Position numbers and translations under genes: made by a program. Source: Takakia lepidozioides (lineage: Eukaryota > Streptophyta > Takakiopsida > Takakiales > Takakiaceae). From it: DNA of 64,000 nt. Below, in pieces: positions 35,480-46,565 of this stretch. Where the stretch lies: assembly GCA_030704615.1 (NCBI GenBank), contig CM060733.1, positions 18,042,001 through 18,106,000 on the forward strand. The letters are read 5' to 3'. Under the pieces are notes generated by a model, which saw only the letters and a program-made list of their open reading frames with translations, was not told where the DNA came from and ran no database searches. Every line of letters begins with the position of its first letter. Within the stretch, counting starts at the first letter, position 1.

Positions 35480-36701
35480 TAGGACCCCTCACTGTTAGAC
35501 CTAGAAATTATGCCAAGGATACTATAGTGGGCCAGGGCTTCAGGCTCAGCCTCAAGATTTTCAGAGTTGGAGAGTTGAGGTGAGCTTTAGTCTTCGTATC
35601 TCAATTTTTTCAATGGCACCATTTGATGTGGAAGTCTTGGCCATAAGGCTACGGCAAACAACATCTTATGAGTATATTATCCTTGACAAACTGATCAATT
35701 CTGATATCTATTATTGAAATTGCAACTTGATAGTACACTAACCTCATATAACCACAAACACATGTTAATTTGTATGGTATTTTTTTGAAGTAATCGTTGA
35801 GGGGAGGAAAGTGTGGAATAGAATAACAAAGTTATGTATATGTTTTGAGGAAAAATTAACACAATGTTAACTCTTCACCTTTTCCAACTCATGAGGACAA
35901 TTCTTTGCCACAAGACTTTCAACAAACACACCACCTATAGAGATGAACTTCCTGACTGAAATAAATAGATGAAACCCCATACAAAAGAATGTTGGCGACT
36001 TCTCAATGTAGTTATTAACTGATGAATTGAATCAAATTGGATAATTTATCTGTGTACATACAAAATTGGATTTAGCTCTATGATGCCACGTGTTTGGAAA
36101 ATAGTAGTTAGAATAATTATTTTTATTTCGTATTTTTGTTATTGACATTTGGTTTTGGACCATTGGAGTACGTCCACATATCAAATAACATATTGAGCGG
36201 CAAACCTCATGACTTGGCATGTGGAAGGTTACCTCCACGTCGTGGTAGTAATCTCTCTCTCTCAAGTTGAGCATCTATAGCCCGAGCTAGCCTTTATAGC
36301 TCAATAAGTAAGAAAGAACTTGAGTAGGTATCAAGAGAGGACTTTCTATACTGTCAGTGCTCTTGGTTTGATTTAGGCTTGAGTGATATATTCATGTTGT
36401 GTAGTACTACTAGAGATACTTACGTTTTAGGTATTTGGTGAGTGTTTTGCAATTTTTGCTTAAGCAAATCCTTGTGCACAATATTTCCTATATTTCTTGG
36501 ATTGCCTCATGAATGAATCCCAAATTATAGTATCTTCTAATATCTTGATTAGATAATATTTTGGATTTGGATTTGAAATTATGGTTGTGAAGCGAAAATT
36601 AGAGCCATGCAAGAGCTTATTGAACTGTCGTATAATTAGCAAGAATTGTTCTTCATTGTACAAGTCTTAATTATTAAATACTGATCAAACTTAATTTGAA
36701 G
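35480..36701. other. AT-rich stretch upstream of the membrane-protein exons
   Basis: 35525-35665 is a copy of the repeat duplicated in the GH3 intron. The rest is AT-rich without genes, and its right part may be promoter for the gene starting at 36702. Confidence 0.4.
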
Positions 36702-37537
36702 ATGACGTCGAATAGGCTAATTGAAAGAGCCAAAACATTGTTTAGATCTAACCGCTTGCTGTTCCTTGCCACCACTATTTTGTTATTTGTTGCTTATGGT
36801 TGTTTCACGGTCCTACATGAGCAACCAATAACGTTTGACAAGTGGAAGTCGCATTTTCCAAATCTTGCTACAAGACAATCCGATCGGGTGAAAGTTGGAA
36901 CCGACAACACTTTACCACAGCTGGAGGTATGTCATAACAGTTAGAAAGCCCATAGTCTTTCTAGCTAGCTACAATTTGTTACTGTTTTCATCTATTAATT
37001 AGATGAGAATAATATTGAAGGTCAAGTACAAAATCAGAATTTTTGTAATTCATCCCGCTCGATCAAATTGTAGATCTAAGATAGATTTGTACACATTTTG
37101 GTTCACCCCTCAATAACGCCTCCATGATGTATGATATTGATTCAACGCCTCAAAGAAATGTACGAAAATCCATTTAATTTTGGCCTAATGAATCGTTGTA
37201 AAGTATCAATATGAAGTCTGATGTAACTTTGCATATTCAAATGAAGGTAAATATTTGTTTCCCACAGGCGCTCACTCAACGATTAGGTACAGTACCAGAT
37301 CCAACAAATAAATTGAACATTTTTTACGAATATAAATGGATCATGTTTCCAAATATTGTAAATGAAACGAATGTGATTCTTCGTCAACTAAACGAGAATG
37401 TTACATTGCCATGCTACAAAATAAGAACTAATAGTATAAAAATATTTGGGCTTCCCAAGCTTGACAACAATCAGTCCATTAGACTCAGCACGGAAGCTAT
37501 CCACACACTAGAAGCATTCGTGTCATTTACCACTGGG
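36702..37537 (+). CDS. N-terminal exons of a membrane-anchored protein
   Basis: Exon 1 (36702-36926, 75 codons) starts MTSNRLIERAKTLFRSNRL and has one hydrophobic segment (LFLATTILLFVAYGCFTVL) at about residues 18-38. Basic residues precede it, fitting a type II Golgi/ER anchor. It ends GAG|GTATGT. Exon 2 (37268-37537, 90 codons) begins after tttcccacag in matching phase and ends GGG|GTAACG. It encodes NIFYEYKWIMFPNIVNETNV, ENVTLPCYKI and LSTEAIHTLEAFVSF, with sequons NET and NVT. The first acceptable continuation downstream is the NXPE-like region at 50.97 kb on the same strand. A type II anchor suits that family, but the exon phases do not match directly, so an intermediate exon or a different gene is possible. 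Confidence 0.55.
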
Positions 37538-37681
37538 GTAACGACTCATTTTGAGTCGTAAAAGTCAAAAAAATGGGATCGACTGGAAGTTACAAACGAC
37601 CAGTTACAACAGACGTGGTAGTTGGGTTGGACATCCAATGATTGGAGTGGTAAAACACGCAGACGCGCGAACAACTGCTCA

Positions 37682-37717
37682 GCGATTAATGCGATTAATG
37701 CGATTAATGCGATTAAT
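37682..37717 (+). repeat. 9-bp microsatellite, GCGATTAAT x4
   Basis: Four perfect tandem copies lie just downstream of the second membrane-protein exon. Confidence 0.95.
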
Positions 37718-37739
37718 GCTGAAGAACCACGTGGCGTAA

Positions 37740-38740
37740 CCAGGCCGGCCGCCCGTGTGTCTGACCTTTTGGGCTGACTTTGACTTCTCCCTCCGAATGA
37801 GTGGACTGACTCACCCGGGGCGCGGTGACACATGGACGCGGACGTGGACGCCGATGTGGCGGCGCCGCGACGAGCGGCAATGCTGCCGCGTGGCCACGGG
37901 CCCAAGACGCCACATCACAGTCGGCCACATAGCTTGGAGTGCTGCATGTCACGTGGCAACAGCAACTGGCAAAGTCGACCGCACAACTGCCGGCAGACGA
38001 ATCCACGGGGACCACGTGGAGAGTGTGTGGGTCGACGCGTGGCGTCGTCCCCATGCAATGGCAGCGAGGGGTACGACTGCTAGTGGAAAGACGCAGAGTG
38101 CTTGTGCCCTCTCGGGACTGCTTTGGCCAACTCCGCTGCCACTGTGCTAGTTGGTTGCACTATAGTAGGAAAGCACTGCAAACGAGCACTTGTAGTGGTT
38201 TGTGTGAGTTGTCCAAATGACCTGCATTTTAAGCTGAAAGTATGGTTATGATGCATTCTAGTGGTTTTAGTGGTTCACCCATATGCAGGGGGAATTGAGA
38301 AGCAATGATACTGGGCGAGACTCAGAACACAGACCACGATGCATGCACAACATCACGCTAATAAACCAAATAGACGTAGTCCAGGGAGACCAAAGACCAT
38401 CACACATACACATAGAAGGTGGACGGACACGACGACAAGTCAGGAAATGTGATATTACATTCAAATAAGAGACCGTCACGGCACACCTGCGTATGAGCAA
38501 GACAAAATGCCAACATACATGGTTGCCGGACATCACATAAATTGTCATGGCCCAAATGTTCAAAACTGGTAACGTGAGTATCATACACACTTCTATGAGT
38601 ATCATTACACACCCAACAGGGACTACAAACATGAAATTTCATTTGATACTTTCACCTTTCCTCATACTCTTCTCTGGCCACAGAGTCACCGTGCCTTTCA
38701 CGTGCGCTAGTGTGGTCTGGGGGGGGGGGGGGCATCGTCC
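37740..38740. other. GC-rich to mixed stretch without a supported gene
   Basis: 37740-38160 is clearly richer in GC than its surroundings. 38168-38205 has cactatagtag and gcacttgtagtggttt, loosely CACTA-like, but no matching inverted terminus was found. A run of about 13 G lies at 38719-38732. Confidence 0.4.
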
Positions 38741-38742
38741 AC

Positions 38743-38930
38743 ATTTGGGCAAGGAAATATAACACTTGGAAGCATGATCTCGTGGACTTTCACCTTGTAC
38801 CACCCGGAACGAATGTCCTTGCAGTGGAACTTGTCAACCCCGACTATTCCCACCACTTCCGCCTTTGCGGCGGCTGTCTTTGACCGCTTGTCATTGGGGT
38901 TCAGGAGAAACACAGGATCTGATATCTGTA
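38743..38930 (-). CDS. Exon resembling the plant En/Spm (CACTA) ORF2 domain
   Basis: The minus strand reads DPVFLLNPNDKRSKTAAAKA, EVVGIVGVDKFHCKDIRSGW and YKVKVHEIMLPSVIFPCPNV. The layout (hydrophobic start, AKA..VG, H-C, GW-KV-V and a LP.P ending) resembles the small C-terminal domain of plant En/Spm-associated ORFs. It stops at a homopolymer G/C run at 38719-38732. It is probably the last part of the minus-strand gene cluster that begins near 44.6 kb. Confidence 0.4.
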
Positions 38931-39531
38931 GACACCAACATCAGGGTCCACTTAGCAACAAACATAGCAATGACAGGGTGAAAGTCAAGCGCAGCTGGGC
39001 ATGGAAACGATCTTGGTTGCCACGATACTGAATCAGCAGCAAATTCACGGTGTACCAACGTACCTTGAAGCGAGGCTCGTCGCTGAGGGTGGCAACTGAG
39101 GAAAGCTGCCCACGTGTCTTCAACTGCAACAGCAAAAAGAGGTTTAGTCAGACGAATAAGAATAACATGAACTCTGGTGGCTGCAATGGTATAAACACAC
39201 CTCCACGGAGCAAGCTAACAAACACCCTGCTCAGACCCTGCACACTACAACTTCCTGGCAAAAATAACCCTACTAGAAACCAGGCAAAGCAAGGAGCCAT
39301 GAATGCATGCCTGGGGAACCACGTCCTGCTGCGATGATGGTGCCGGGGATAGCCCACTCCTCTTGCTCACCTGCAATGAATACACATTGCAACGCTTCAG
39401 GAAGTGTATCCATAAAGGAAACCAACCAAGTAAGTTTGCGGAGAGGGGCTGGGAACAACCATACCTTGGGCGCTGCCTCCTCATGCCGGGGGGCAGATCC
39501 GGAATGCTGGCGCCGTAGCACTATGGTCCTT

Positions 39532-39660
39532 GGTGCAGGACCCACCTTCTTCACATTCCACCCCAGTGCCACTCCCTGTGGTCCCTTCAAAACATATAGT
39601 GCCAGCCTTGCGTGAGAGGGCATCCGGGGGGAACAAAACAAACATCTCTTTTGGCTTCGA
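39532..39660 (-). CDS. Possible exon downstream of the FCP1-like exon, unrecognised
   Basis: ATG-initiated or spliced minus-strand frame reading MTSKPKEMFVLFPPDALSRK, GTICFEGTTG and ending before a gtgggtcc donor. No domain is recognised. It is listed because codon use and splice context match its neighbours. Confidence 0.3.
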
Positions 39661-39791
39661 TGTCATGTTGCAAACAGTAAGGTTAGTTTCACCTGCATGG
39701 GCGCAGAAGCACTTCCCCCAACGACCCCATCCTCTCCCACATTCAAGCTGCCAGTCGGGGTCAGCTTCCGCGTGCTTGTGAAGACACGCAC

Positions 39792-40833
39792 ATCCTTGGA
39801 GCAAAACAAATCTTGGCAGTAGGGCCAGACTGTTTCTAAAAGGTAGTCTGAATCGGGCCCCTCACTGACATTGCCAGTGACATCAAACGACAATGGATGG
39901 ACCATGTTCAAAGGGGAGTTCCCCCTACCCTTGTGTGGTGAATCATCCACTAAGAGGGTGTTGGATTCGTTAAATCCAGAAAATTGCAACCACACCCTCG
40001 ACAGTCTCTTCTGTAAGTTCTGTACAGCAGGCCCTTTTGTGGGGTGTGGCTCTGTCAAGGGGTCACACTCCTCTTGTGACCACACAAAGAGGGGAGAACC
40101 CTTGACCCCCTGCATCACCACTTTTCAAGATGTCTGCAACATTCCCATTGGAAGCACAGGACCATATCCCAACGTAGAAATACCGGAAGAGAAGGTTTAA
40201 AAACTCGCAGACCTGGAGCCTTGGGAAAACATATTTGTTGGTGGTCAACACCCATGGCCAATGACGCCTCGGGTTGGGCTGAAAGTTAGGAATAGAGTGG
40301 CACAGGATCCCGTTCAGGTCTAGAACAATTAGTTTCGACTTTTCAATGAAAGGAGCTTTTGAAGGGGTGTCACGGGGTCTCACCTCAGTGGGTTGGGAGA
40401 CAACAGTCACACCGGAGGGCAAAGTTTCGGTCCCCCTGCAGCTTGGACCAGGCAAACTACCACCCTCTCCCCCTACAGCTTCCCCTTTTCCCCCATCATC
40501 AACAATGACCCCCCCATCGTCCATGTCATCCCCACCAACTTGCTGGACCTCTCCCTCTTCAACGAGTGGACCCTGCCCCCCACTGTGAATATCATCAACA
40601 ACAGGCTGGACCTCGGTCACATCCCTACCCACTACAATTACTTCCTCCTTGTCAGGTACAATGGTCGCAGCAGGGGGGTCTTCTATAATGCCACCCGTCA
40701 TACCCCCTTTTTGCCCCATCATGAGTTCCACTATCTTCTTCAATTGTGCTTCCATTCCCCTCTCCCGCTCCGCAGAGAGAGCCGCAAGCCTCTCCAGGGC
40801 CCCGATGCGGGCTGCCATTGAGTTCCCCGCTCC
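39792..40833 (-). CDS. FCP1/NLI-interacting-factor-like phosphatase domain protein, one frameshift
   Basis: After the acceptor gcgtag (40839-40834) the exon encodes a coiled-coil-like start (ARIGALERLAALSAERERGM) and an acidic Gly/Asp-rich linker. A HAD-type FCP1-homology domain follows: KLIVLDLNGILCHSI, VFPRLQVCEFLNLLFRYFYV, GIWSCASNGNVADIL, FVWSQEECDPL and NESNTLLVDDSPHKG, then the CQDLFCSKD end before GAT|gtgcgt. The usual DxDG motif is DLNG, so the second catalytic Asp is replaced. Many plant members of this family carry that change, and phosphatase activity is doubtful. The frame shifts once at an A run (40122-40125), where the protein would otherwise continue into the FVWSQEE motif. It lies among transposon-type exons, so it may be a captured host domain. 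Confidence 0.72.
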
Positions 40834-41329
40834 CTACGCATACAAACACCCACCCGTACTGTTAAAAACCAGAAGAAGAGGCCGAATGTGCAGGATTTCA
40901 GGCATTCGGAGATGGCTGGGTTTGGCATAACACCCCTCGTGTACCATGCGTGGGGGCCCCACATACCCACCAAATCTTAGTACAACAACAGATTCATGAA
41001 TGGAAACCGGACTTCAAAACATACCTGGCTCAAAACAGACTCTGATGGGGTGCCAGTCGCAACGTTCTTTTGCTCCGCCCCGAGCTTGGACAGTGACGGG
41101 CTCCGCGCTTTGCGTCTTTTCTGTATTTGCCCATCCACACACTATCAGTACAAAATGCCAGGAGCATATGGACAAAGCACTGCCCTGCATATCACCTAAC
41201 AACTAATTCTGCACAAGGAATAAAACCCACTCGTGGGTGTCTCTTCCATCACAACATGCCACAACGTAAGAGCAATGAGAAGGGGGTGTGGGAGATTACC
41301 AAACGGGCTGCTTGGCCTGCAACTCCTGC

Positions 41330-41766
41330 CCGGCCCCAATGCGAGGGGTTCGTGACACAAGCACGCGCTTGCTTCATCCCTTCGGCCTTTGCAGTCCACG
41401 AGGGGACTCCCAGTAGGCAACGAGCTTATCCCAATAGGCGGGTTCAGTGTTCATTGGCCTCACACCAGTCTTCGCCCATTTATCTTTCAGTTTTGTTCTT
41501 TCTCCTTTCATTATCTTCCCACATTGCTTGACTATAAAATCACGATTGGCAGGGATAGGTGTGTACTCGTACATTCCATTTATGCCCTCTATTACTATTG
41601 ACATGGCACTTTGGGACTGCTGGTCAATGTCTTGTACACTAGAGTCAAGGTAACGCAATGCCAGGCCACGCAAATCACGCTGCCAGTGTTCCTTACCTTC
41701 GCAGCCAACATTGATGACTCCATTTCCATGCACCTCCACCTTGCGGCGCTTTAGCCCTGCAGCCAC
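41330..41766 (-). CDS. Ptta/En/Spm-type transposon ORF exon, frameshifted
   Basis: The minus strand starts MAAGLKRRKVEVHGNGVINV and reads AYWDKLVAYWESP near the end. One base later, in another frame, it continues MKQARACVTNPSHWGRAG to a GTAATC donor. The order (W-aromatic helix, WD.LV.YW.S, then N/AR and HxGR) is that of the plant Ptta/En/Spm transposase-associated domain carried by CACTA elements. The frame is lost near 41383. It is minus-strand like the FCP1-like exon downstream and probably belongs to the same transcription unit. Confidence 0.5.
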
Positions 41767-42329
41767 CCTTCCCTCTCCATCTCCTTCTCATTGTTTCATG
41801 GCATAGCGTCGTTCCTTCCTCAGCTCTGATGACCGTTTCCTGCCCCCATGCTCTGGAGCAGCGTCGTCATACGTTGTGGGGGGTGACTGATGTGTGCTGG
41901 AGGGGGGAGGGCCGTATGGAGATGTGGGAGGCCCCCATTGTGACGTGCCAGCATCAGGAATTCAGCGCCACAACCCCGAAGCAGGGGGGGCTCCCCATGG
42001 TGCACTCTGTTGTGGAGACCATCCGGCAGGGGGTGGGTGCCAAGGTTGGTGTTGGTTGGCATTGTATGGTGGCTGTGAGTGCTTTGCTGCAGCTTCACTC
42101 CCCTTCCGCTGCCAAAAACATCCCACACACAAGGTGCATCAGCTGTAGTCCTACTGAACACAACGTCACCAGAGCACAAACCATCCCACAACCACAACCA
42201 TAAACAGTAGACCTCAAACCCACTCCCCTGCAGCGCAAATGCCAAAAAATGAAAAGGAGAGGGACAGAATGTCCTCATAACATGTAAGGCCATTCATTGG
42301 TGAAGAAGCAGAATGTGGGCGGGTTCACA

Positions 42330-42995
42330 TCAGTACCACATGAAACTTACCAGGAAACAGAACATCCATCCGGGTTTTCCACATATCCAGTGGACATCTG
42401 TTCACACAATCATGTGCTGGCTGAGCCCCAAAAGGCCTAAAGACTCTCAATGTTGGTAAACACAGGTGAAGACACAATTCAATTGATAGCTTGGATATCC
42501 GGTGGTCTGTCTGGTGATAGCACCCCGGGCAGTGAATCAAACAATGAATATTGTGTTTGTGGAGCCCACAGAACGGGCAATAGCACTCTCTCATCCCTCT
42601 CAGCTTCTGTTTGCTGTCCAAAGGTAGGCTTCCTCACCAAATCCACAATTTCAGTCTGGTGCACACAGTGGGTAGACCCTTCAGGTCATCCAGGATGTCA
42701 TCCCCCATGTCACAATCTAGAAACAGGTTCATGGATGTTTTATGCCTAACTTCTTTGTCATTACACAATTTTGTGGCAGCACACATGGCTTTGGACACTA
42801 CAGTCTCTAAGTCACATGGTTCCAGCAAGGTCAAGACTTGACGGTCCACATTCAAATCCTTGAGAGTCTCGTCTAGTCTCTTCAGGCAGGACTTGGCCTG
42901 TTTGGCTGGGCGGTCCTATTTCCAAGATATAGAGTCGATTAACTTACGATATCTGGTGTAAAGACATGTGTTGCAATAGACTCCACCATCTCACC
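42330..42995 (-). CDS. Cys/His-rich transposon-type coding segment
   Basis: Minus-strand reading gives CNTCLYTRYRKLIDSISWK, then KDLNVDRQVL, CDLETVVSKAMCAATKLCND, EVRHKTSMNLFLDCDMGDDI and, after a frame change, RECYCPFCGLHKHNIHCLIH with CPGCYHQTDH. The CxxC and CxH spacing suggests zinc binding. I do not recognise the family. 42780-42995 is duplicated at 43840-44070 on the same strand, and the RHKTS part recurs inverted at 43360-43430. It is most likely part of a transposon gene. Confidence 0.45.
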
Positions 42996-43114
42996 AGCTA
43001 TTCCCACCACTTCCGGTTAAAAGCAGGAACTCCAGTTTCTGAAGCGGAGGATGAAGAAGGAGGAGAGGATGTGGCAGAGCCAACGGAGAGTTCAGACTCT
43101 CCAACACCATTGAG

Positions 43115-43450
43115 TTGAGTTACATGAGTGAAAAAGAAACCCAAGGGCAGAACTTGGAGGATGAAAATAGAGAGAAGAAATTGGAAGATGAAGAGTATGA
43201 AGAAGTAGACCCAACAGCTGAGGTTGAGACTACAACCAGGACATCCCAACCCGTTGGACCTGGATCAAGTGGAGCACTTGGATCACAGGCCAACGAAGGT
43301 GTCGGCTCAGGGGGATCAGGCGGGCTGCCTGGATCTGGCTCTGAGGGGACAGGGAGTGTGGGAAGTAGGCAGAAAACATCCCTGAACATGTTTTCAATCT
43401 GTGACATGGGGGAGGACATCGTGGAAAAACCGAATGGCGAACCACCATGA
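43115..43450 (+). CDS. Unrecognised frame with acidic, Gly/Ser-rich linker and RQKTS motif
   Basis: It reads EDENREKKLEDEEYEEVDPT, a glycine/serine-rich stretch, then RQKTSLNMFSICDMGEDIVE. The last segment is the plus-strand counterpart of the minus-strand motif at 42680-42760. It has no ATG-proximal splice support. It merges at its 3' end into an LTR fragment (43426-43520). Confidence 0.35.
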   Translation: MSYMSEKETQGQNLEDENREKKLEDEEYEEVDPTAEVETTTRTSQPVGPGSSGALGSQANEGVGSGGSGGLPGSGSEGTGSVGSRQKTSLNMFSICDMGEDIVEKPNGEPP

Positions 43451-43520
43451 AGGCCCTCGACTCCCGGTGATGCGTCGCGGTGAGTCTTGGCCCACCCACC
43501 ACGGCCCCATTGTCCCGTTT
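43426..43520 (-). mobile_element. LTR fragment of the Ty3/gypsy family seen at 62.05 kb
   Basis: The reverse complement matches about 62340-62430 of the complete LTR: gggccaagactcaccgcgac, caccgggagtcgaggg and ggtggttcgccat. It is a truncated insertion within the CACTA-type coding cluster. Confidence 0.75.
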
Positions 43521-43839
43521 GAAGTCGCGTAAAGATATATTGAAATCAATATACCCATCCAACACTGGTATATTAGGTAACATAGCCATGGCGGTAGCAT
43601 TCGAGGTGACAATTAGGTACTTTTAGGGAATCTCACCCATCTAGCAAAATCTAGTAGATTTTTTTTCTATACAAAATAAGGGAGGGATTTTTTTGGAACA
43701 TATCTCTAGTGCCCTATGACCTTTATGTGCTAGGTCTTTTCTCTTTTTGTTGTGTTGCTGCAGTATCCTTCCAAGTGGGGGTGCTTAAGGAGTGGATGTC
43801 CGCATGCTCCAAAATAGCCTAACTTCATTTTCATTACAC

Positions 43840-44075
43840 ATTTTCTCTGATAGCACTCACTTCCGTGGACACTATAGTCTCTAAGTCGCATTTATCCAGC
43901 AGGATGAAGATGTGCGGGTCCACATTCAGATCCTTGAGAGTCAATTCTACTGTCTTCTGCCAAGACTTGGCCTGTTTGGCTCGACGGTTCTGTTTCCAAG
44001 ATATAGAGTCGATTAACCTACGATCTCTGGCTTGAAGACATGTGTTGCAACAGACTCCACCATCTCACCTTCAAT
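43840..44075 (-). repeat. Second copy of the 42780-42995 coding segment
   Basis: The minus strand reads RRLIDSISWKQNRRAKQAKS, TLKDLNVDPHIFILLDKCDL and ETIVS, clearly related to the first copy. Long blocks are identical at DNA level (caagatatagagtcgattaa, acatgtgttgcaa, gactccaccatctcacc). It is a duplicated exon or transposon fragment about 1.06 kb away. Confidence 0.7.
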
Positions 44076-44424
44076 TAATCTCCGCAAGAGCTTAAGGAAG
44101 GGATGCCACACCCACCCTGAACAGCCACATTGGTTGTTTTGGAGCATGCGGACATCCACTCCTTAAGCACCCCCACTTGGAAGGATTCTGCAGACCTAGC
44201 CTCGTTGGAGTTTAGCAAATGCGTACTCCAAGGCAAGTCCAATGACGTGACAAAGCAAGGTTTTCTTGACCTCAAAGCTAATCCCTCTGTACAAGAACAA
44301 TTTAGTGAGACTCGGCGCTTTGCCCTTCCTGTTTGAACAACTTTAGGGATATGTGCATCCCTATTTCAGTTTGAGGAGAACTCAATGCCCAGAAAACATG
44401 AACACAAGTAGGGGTAGAACTCAC

Positions 44425-44604
44425 CTCATGCGCAGTGGGTTTGTGCCGTTTGCGCACCTTTTGGAGAGACTCTGCAGATGGAGGTGTAGTTTCCGCCGAA
44501 CTGTCCTCCACGTCATCGTCGTCGCCCATGCTATACTCGCTTGTGTCAGAATCCGAACTCGAAGACCGCCCACCGTGCCGCCTTCCCTCTCGCACCGAGG
44601 CCAT
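44425..44604 (-). CDS. First exon of a minus-strand gene, acidic N-terminus
   Basis: ATG at 44604 begins MASVREGRRHGGRSSSSDSD, then a Ser/Asp/Glu-rich stretch and KVRKRHKPTAHE. It ends at a strong GAG|GTGAGT donor after 60 codons. Acidic N-termini of this kind are common in plant transposon ORFs. It is probably the 5' exon of the unit continuing through 42.3-44.1 and 38.7-41.8 kb, which would make it divergent from the TNP2 gene. Confidence 0.5.
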
Positions 44605-46565
44605 CTTTTGCGGATTCAGTCGAGCCAGCGGGGGCTCCTTCGCACCGCGGGGCTGGAATGTGCAGAAGTGGGAGGAGGTGATGCTGCCTCGGCGGTCGAG
44701 CGCTTCTTACTAGGCGTGGACATAGACCATGACCAAGACAAAGACGAGCGAGGAAGACCAAGACATGCAAAGGAGGAAAGAAGGACAAGGAGGGGAGTGT
44801 GATCCCCCCCCCCCCGATCTGTAGTGAAGATCCGGCCGTTGTTGATTTCAAATAGGAACACGTGTCGTGCATCCGACACTATGGCCTTTTCGACTTTGAG
44901 ACGTTTCAAAATAACCACTTACAATCCTCCAGACAACTAGATGTAGTGATTCACACAACTGACATGGATCCGTTAACTTTATTTCGTTCAAAATTAGGCG
45001 AAGGAAACACACTGCAATGATGCCTTGTATGGCTCCGCTTTACATGTATTCTTGGAGAAAATGCGCATGATGTGTGAGAAGTGAACACAGTGCTCTGCCA
45101 AATGATTCAGCAAAAACAAACTCAACTGTAGTGGTTCTCCCATCGCAGAGAAGGGTCCATTCGACACCCATCGCACCATGCCAGGTTGAGGTCCTCACAC
45201 ACACACCTGCACACCGAGAATTTGCGAACCCACATCAGCTGGGAGAACATGGAAATTACCCCGTGGATCACATGCAAGCATGAATGAGAAATGGAAGGAG
45301 AATTGCATGGGAGATTTTGGTGTACCTGCGCGACATGCAACTCTGTCTACATACTCCATAAGTCACTGTCCCAAGACCCAAGTGGACAGGGGAGGCCGGT
45401 GAGTCTATACCACAAATGGTAATCATACAGCAGAGGGTACTGCTGCCCAACGTGCAAAAGCCGCCGGCTACAGGATGCTAGGCATGCGAACTCCGGCACA
45501 ACACACCTCCTCTGCACCCCACTCCGTCCCAACCAGTGCAAAACAACCGTGCATGCATTGACTGCCGTCTGGCTTTCTCTCCAGGCATTTGGGGGTCTGC
45601 AATCTGCTACACGTAAGTGTCTTTGAAGGCGACGATCAAAGGATCCGGTCACTTGCAGTTGCCGTCTCAAGGGCAGCATTGCAAGAATCACAATTAAGTA
45701 AGAAAGATGGTGGAAGAAGCTGCAAATTGCAAATGAGTGAAGTGGCAGGGCGATGCTCCATTCTTAACATGCTCCCCTTCCCGCCAAGGTGATAGAGCCA
45801 CACAAATGGACTCCCTTCCCGCCACGGTGCAATTTCAAGGCAACAGAACGGGATTGTCCGCCGAAACGTGATTTGGAGATTGCGGTCAAATCCGTGATGG
45901 AATTCAACCTTCCAATACATGATTCCTCAATCCCAAACTATCCCCTGCTACAAACTTTTGATCGTAATGTGATTTTGAGAGACGAATCGATGCAGCCAGA
46001 AATTGTGCAGACGATGACCGCCGATGAGTGGAGTTCACTCATTATGGCCTAAGACAAGTGGCGCAGGTTCTGGCCTTGTAGTCGGGTTGTTCACACTTCA
46101 ATGCACACATTTCATACACATTCAACCATATGCCCAAGATCACAACGTCCTGAATCGTGAAAATTGAAATTCCACGTACGTCCTCCGATTCCTCACACAC
46201 ACACGAACTGTAGAGACAGGTGGTTTTCAAGGATGTCGTTGTTTGAGTCGGTTTTGGTCATTTCTCTCAGTGTCTTGTTGAAGAGATTCTAGTTATGATG
46301 GGAAGCATATTGATGGCTTTTAAATGCTTTGCTGTTGAGTGTAACTTTCCATCATGTTCTGGAATCTACCAGTTGGTATAAAATGTCAACTGTCTTCTCT
46401 GCCAAAGGATGTGCGGCTGAACCTTTCAAATTGAGATTGCAGGAGGAGGGAATTGACGGTAGTGAAATGGGAGTGGCAGAGCCAAATTGAGGAGTCTCTG
46501 CAAAGGGGAATCCGGCCCCCTGCAACGGCGTGCACAAACTGCATTGAAGAGGCTCCCCAACAAAA
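44605..46565. other. Region between the divergent transposon genes
   Basis: It holds a C run (44806-44817) and short open frames such as 45789-46052 with no recognised motif. It could contain the promoters of both flanking genes. No bounded repeat was found. Confidence 0.35.
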
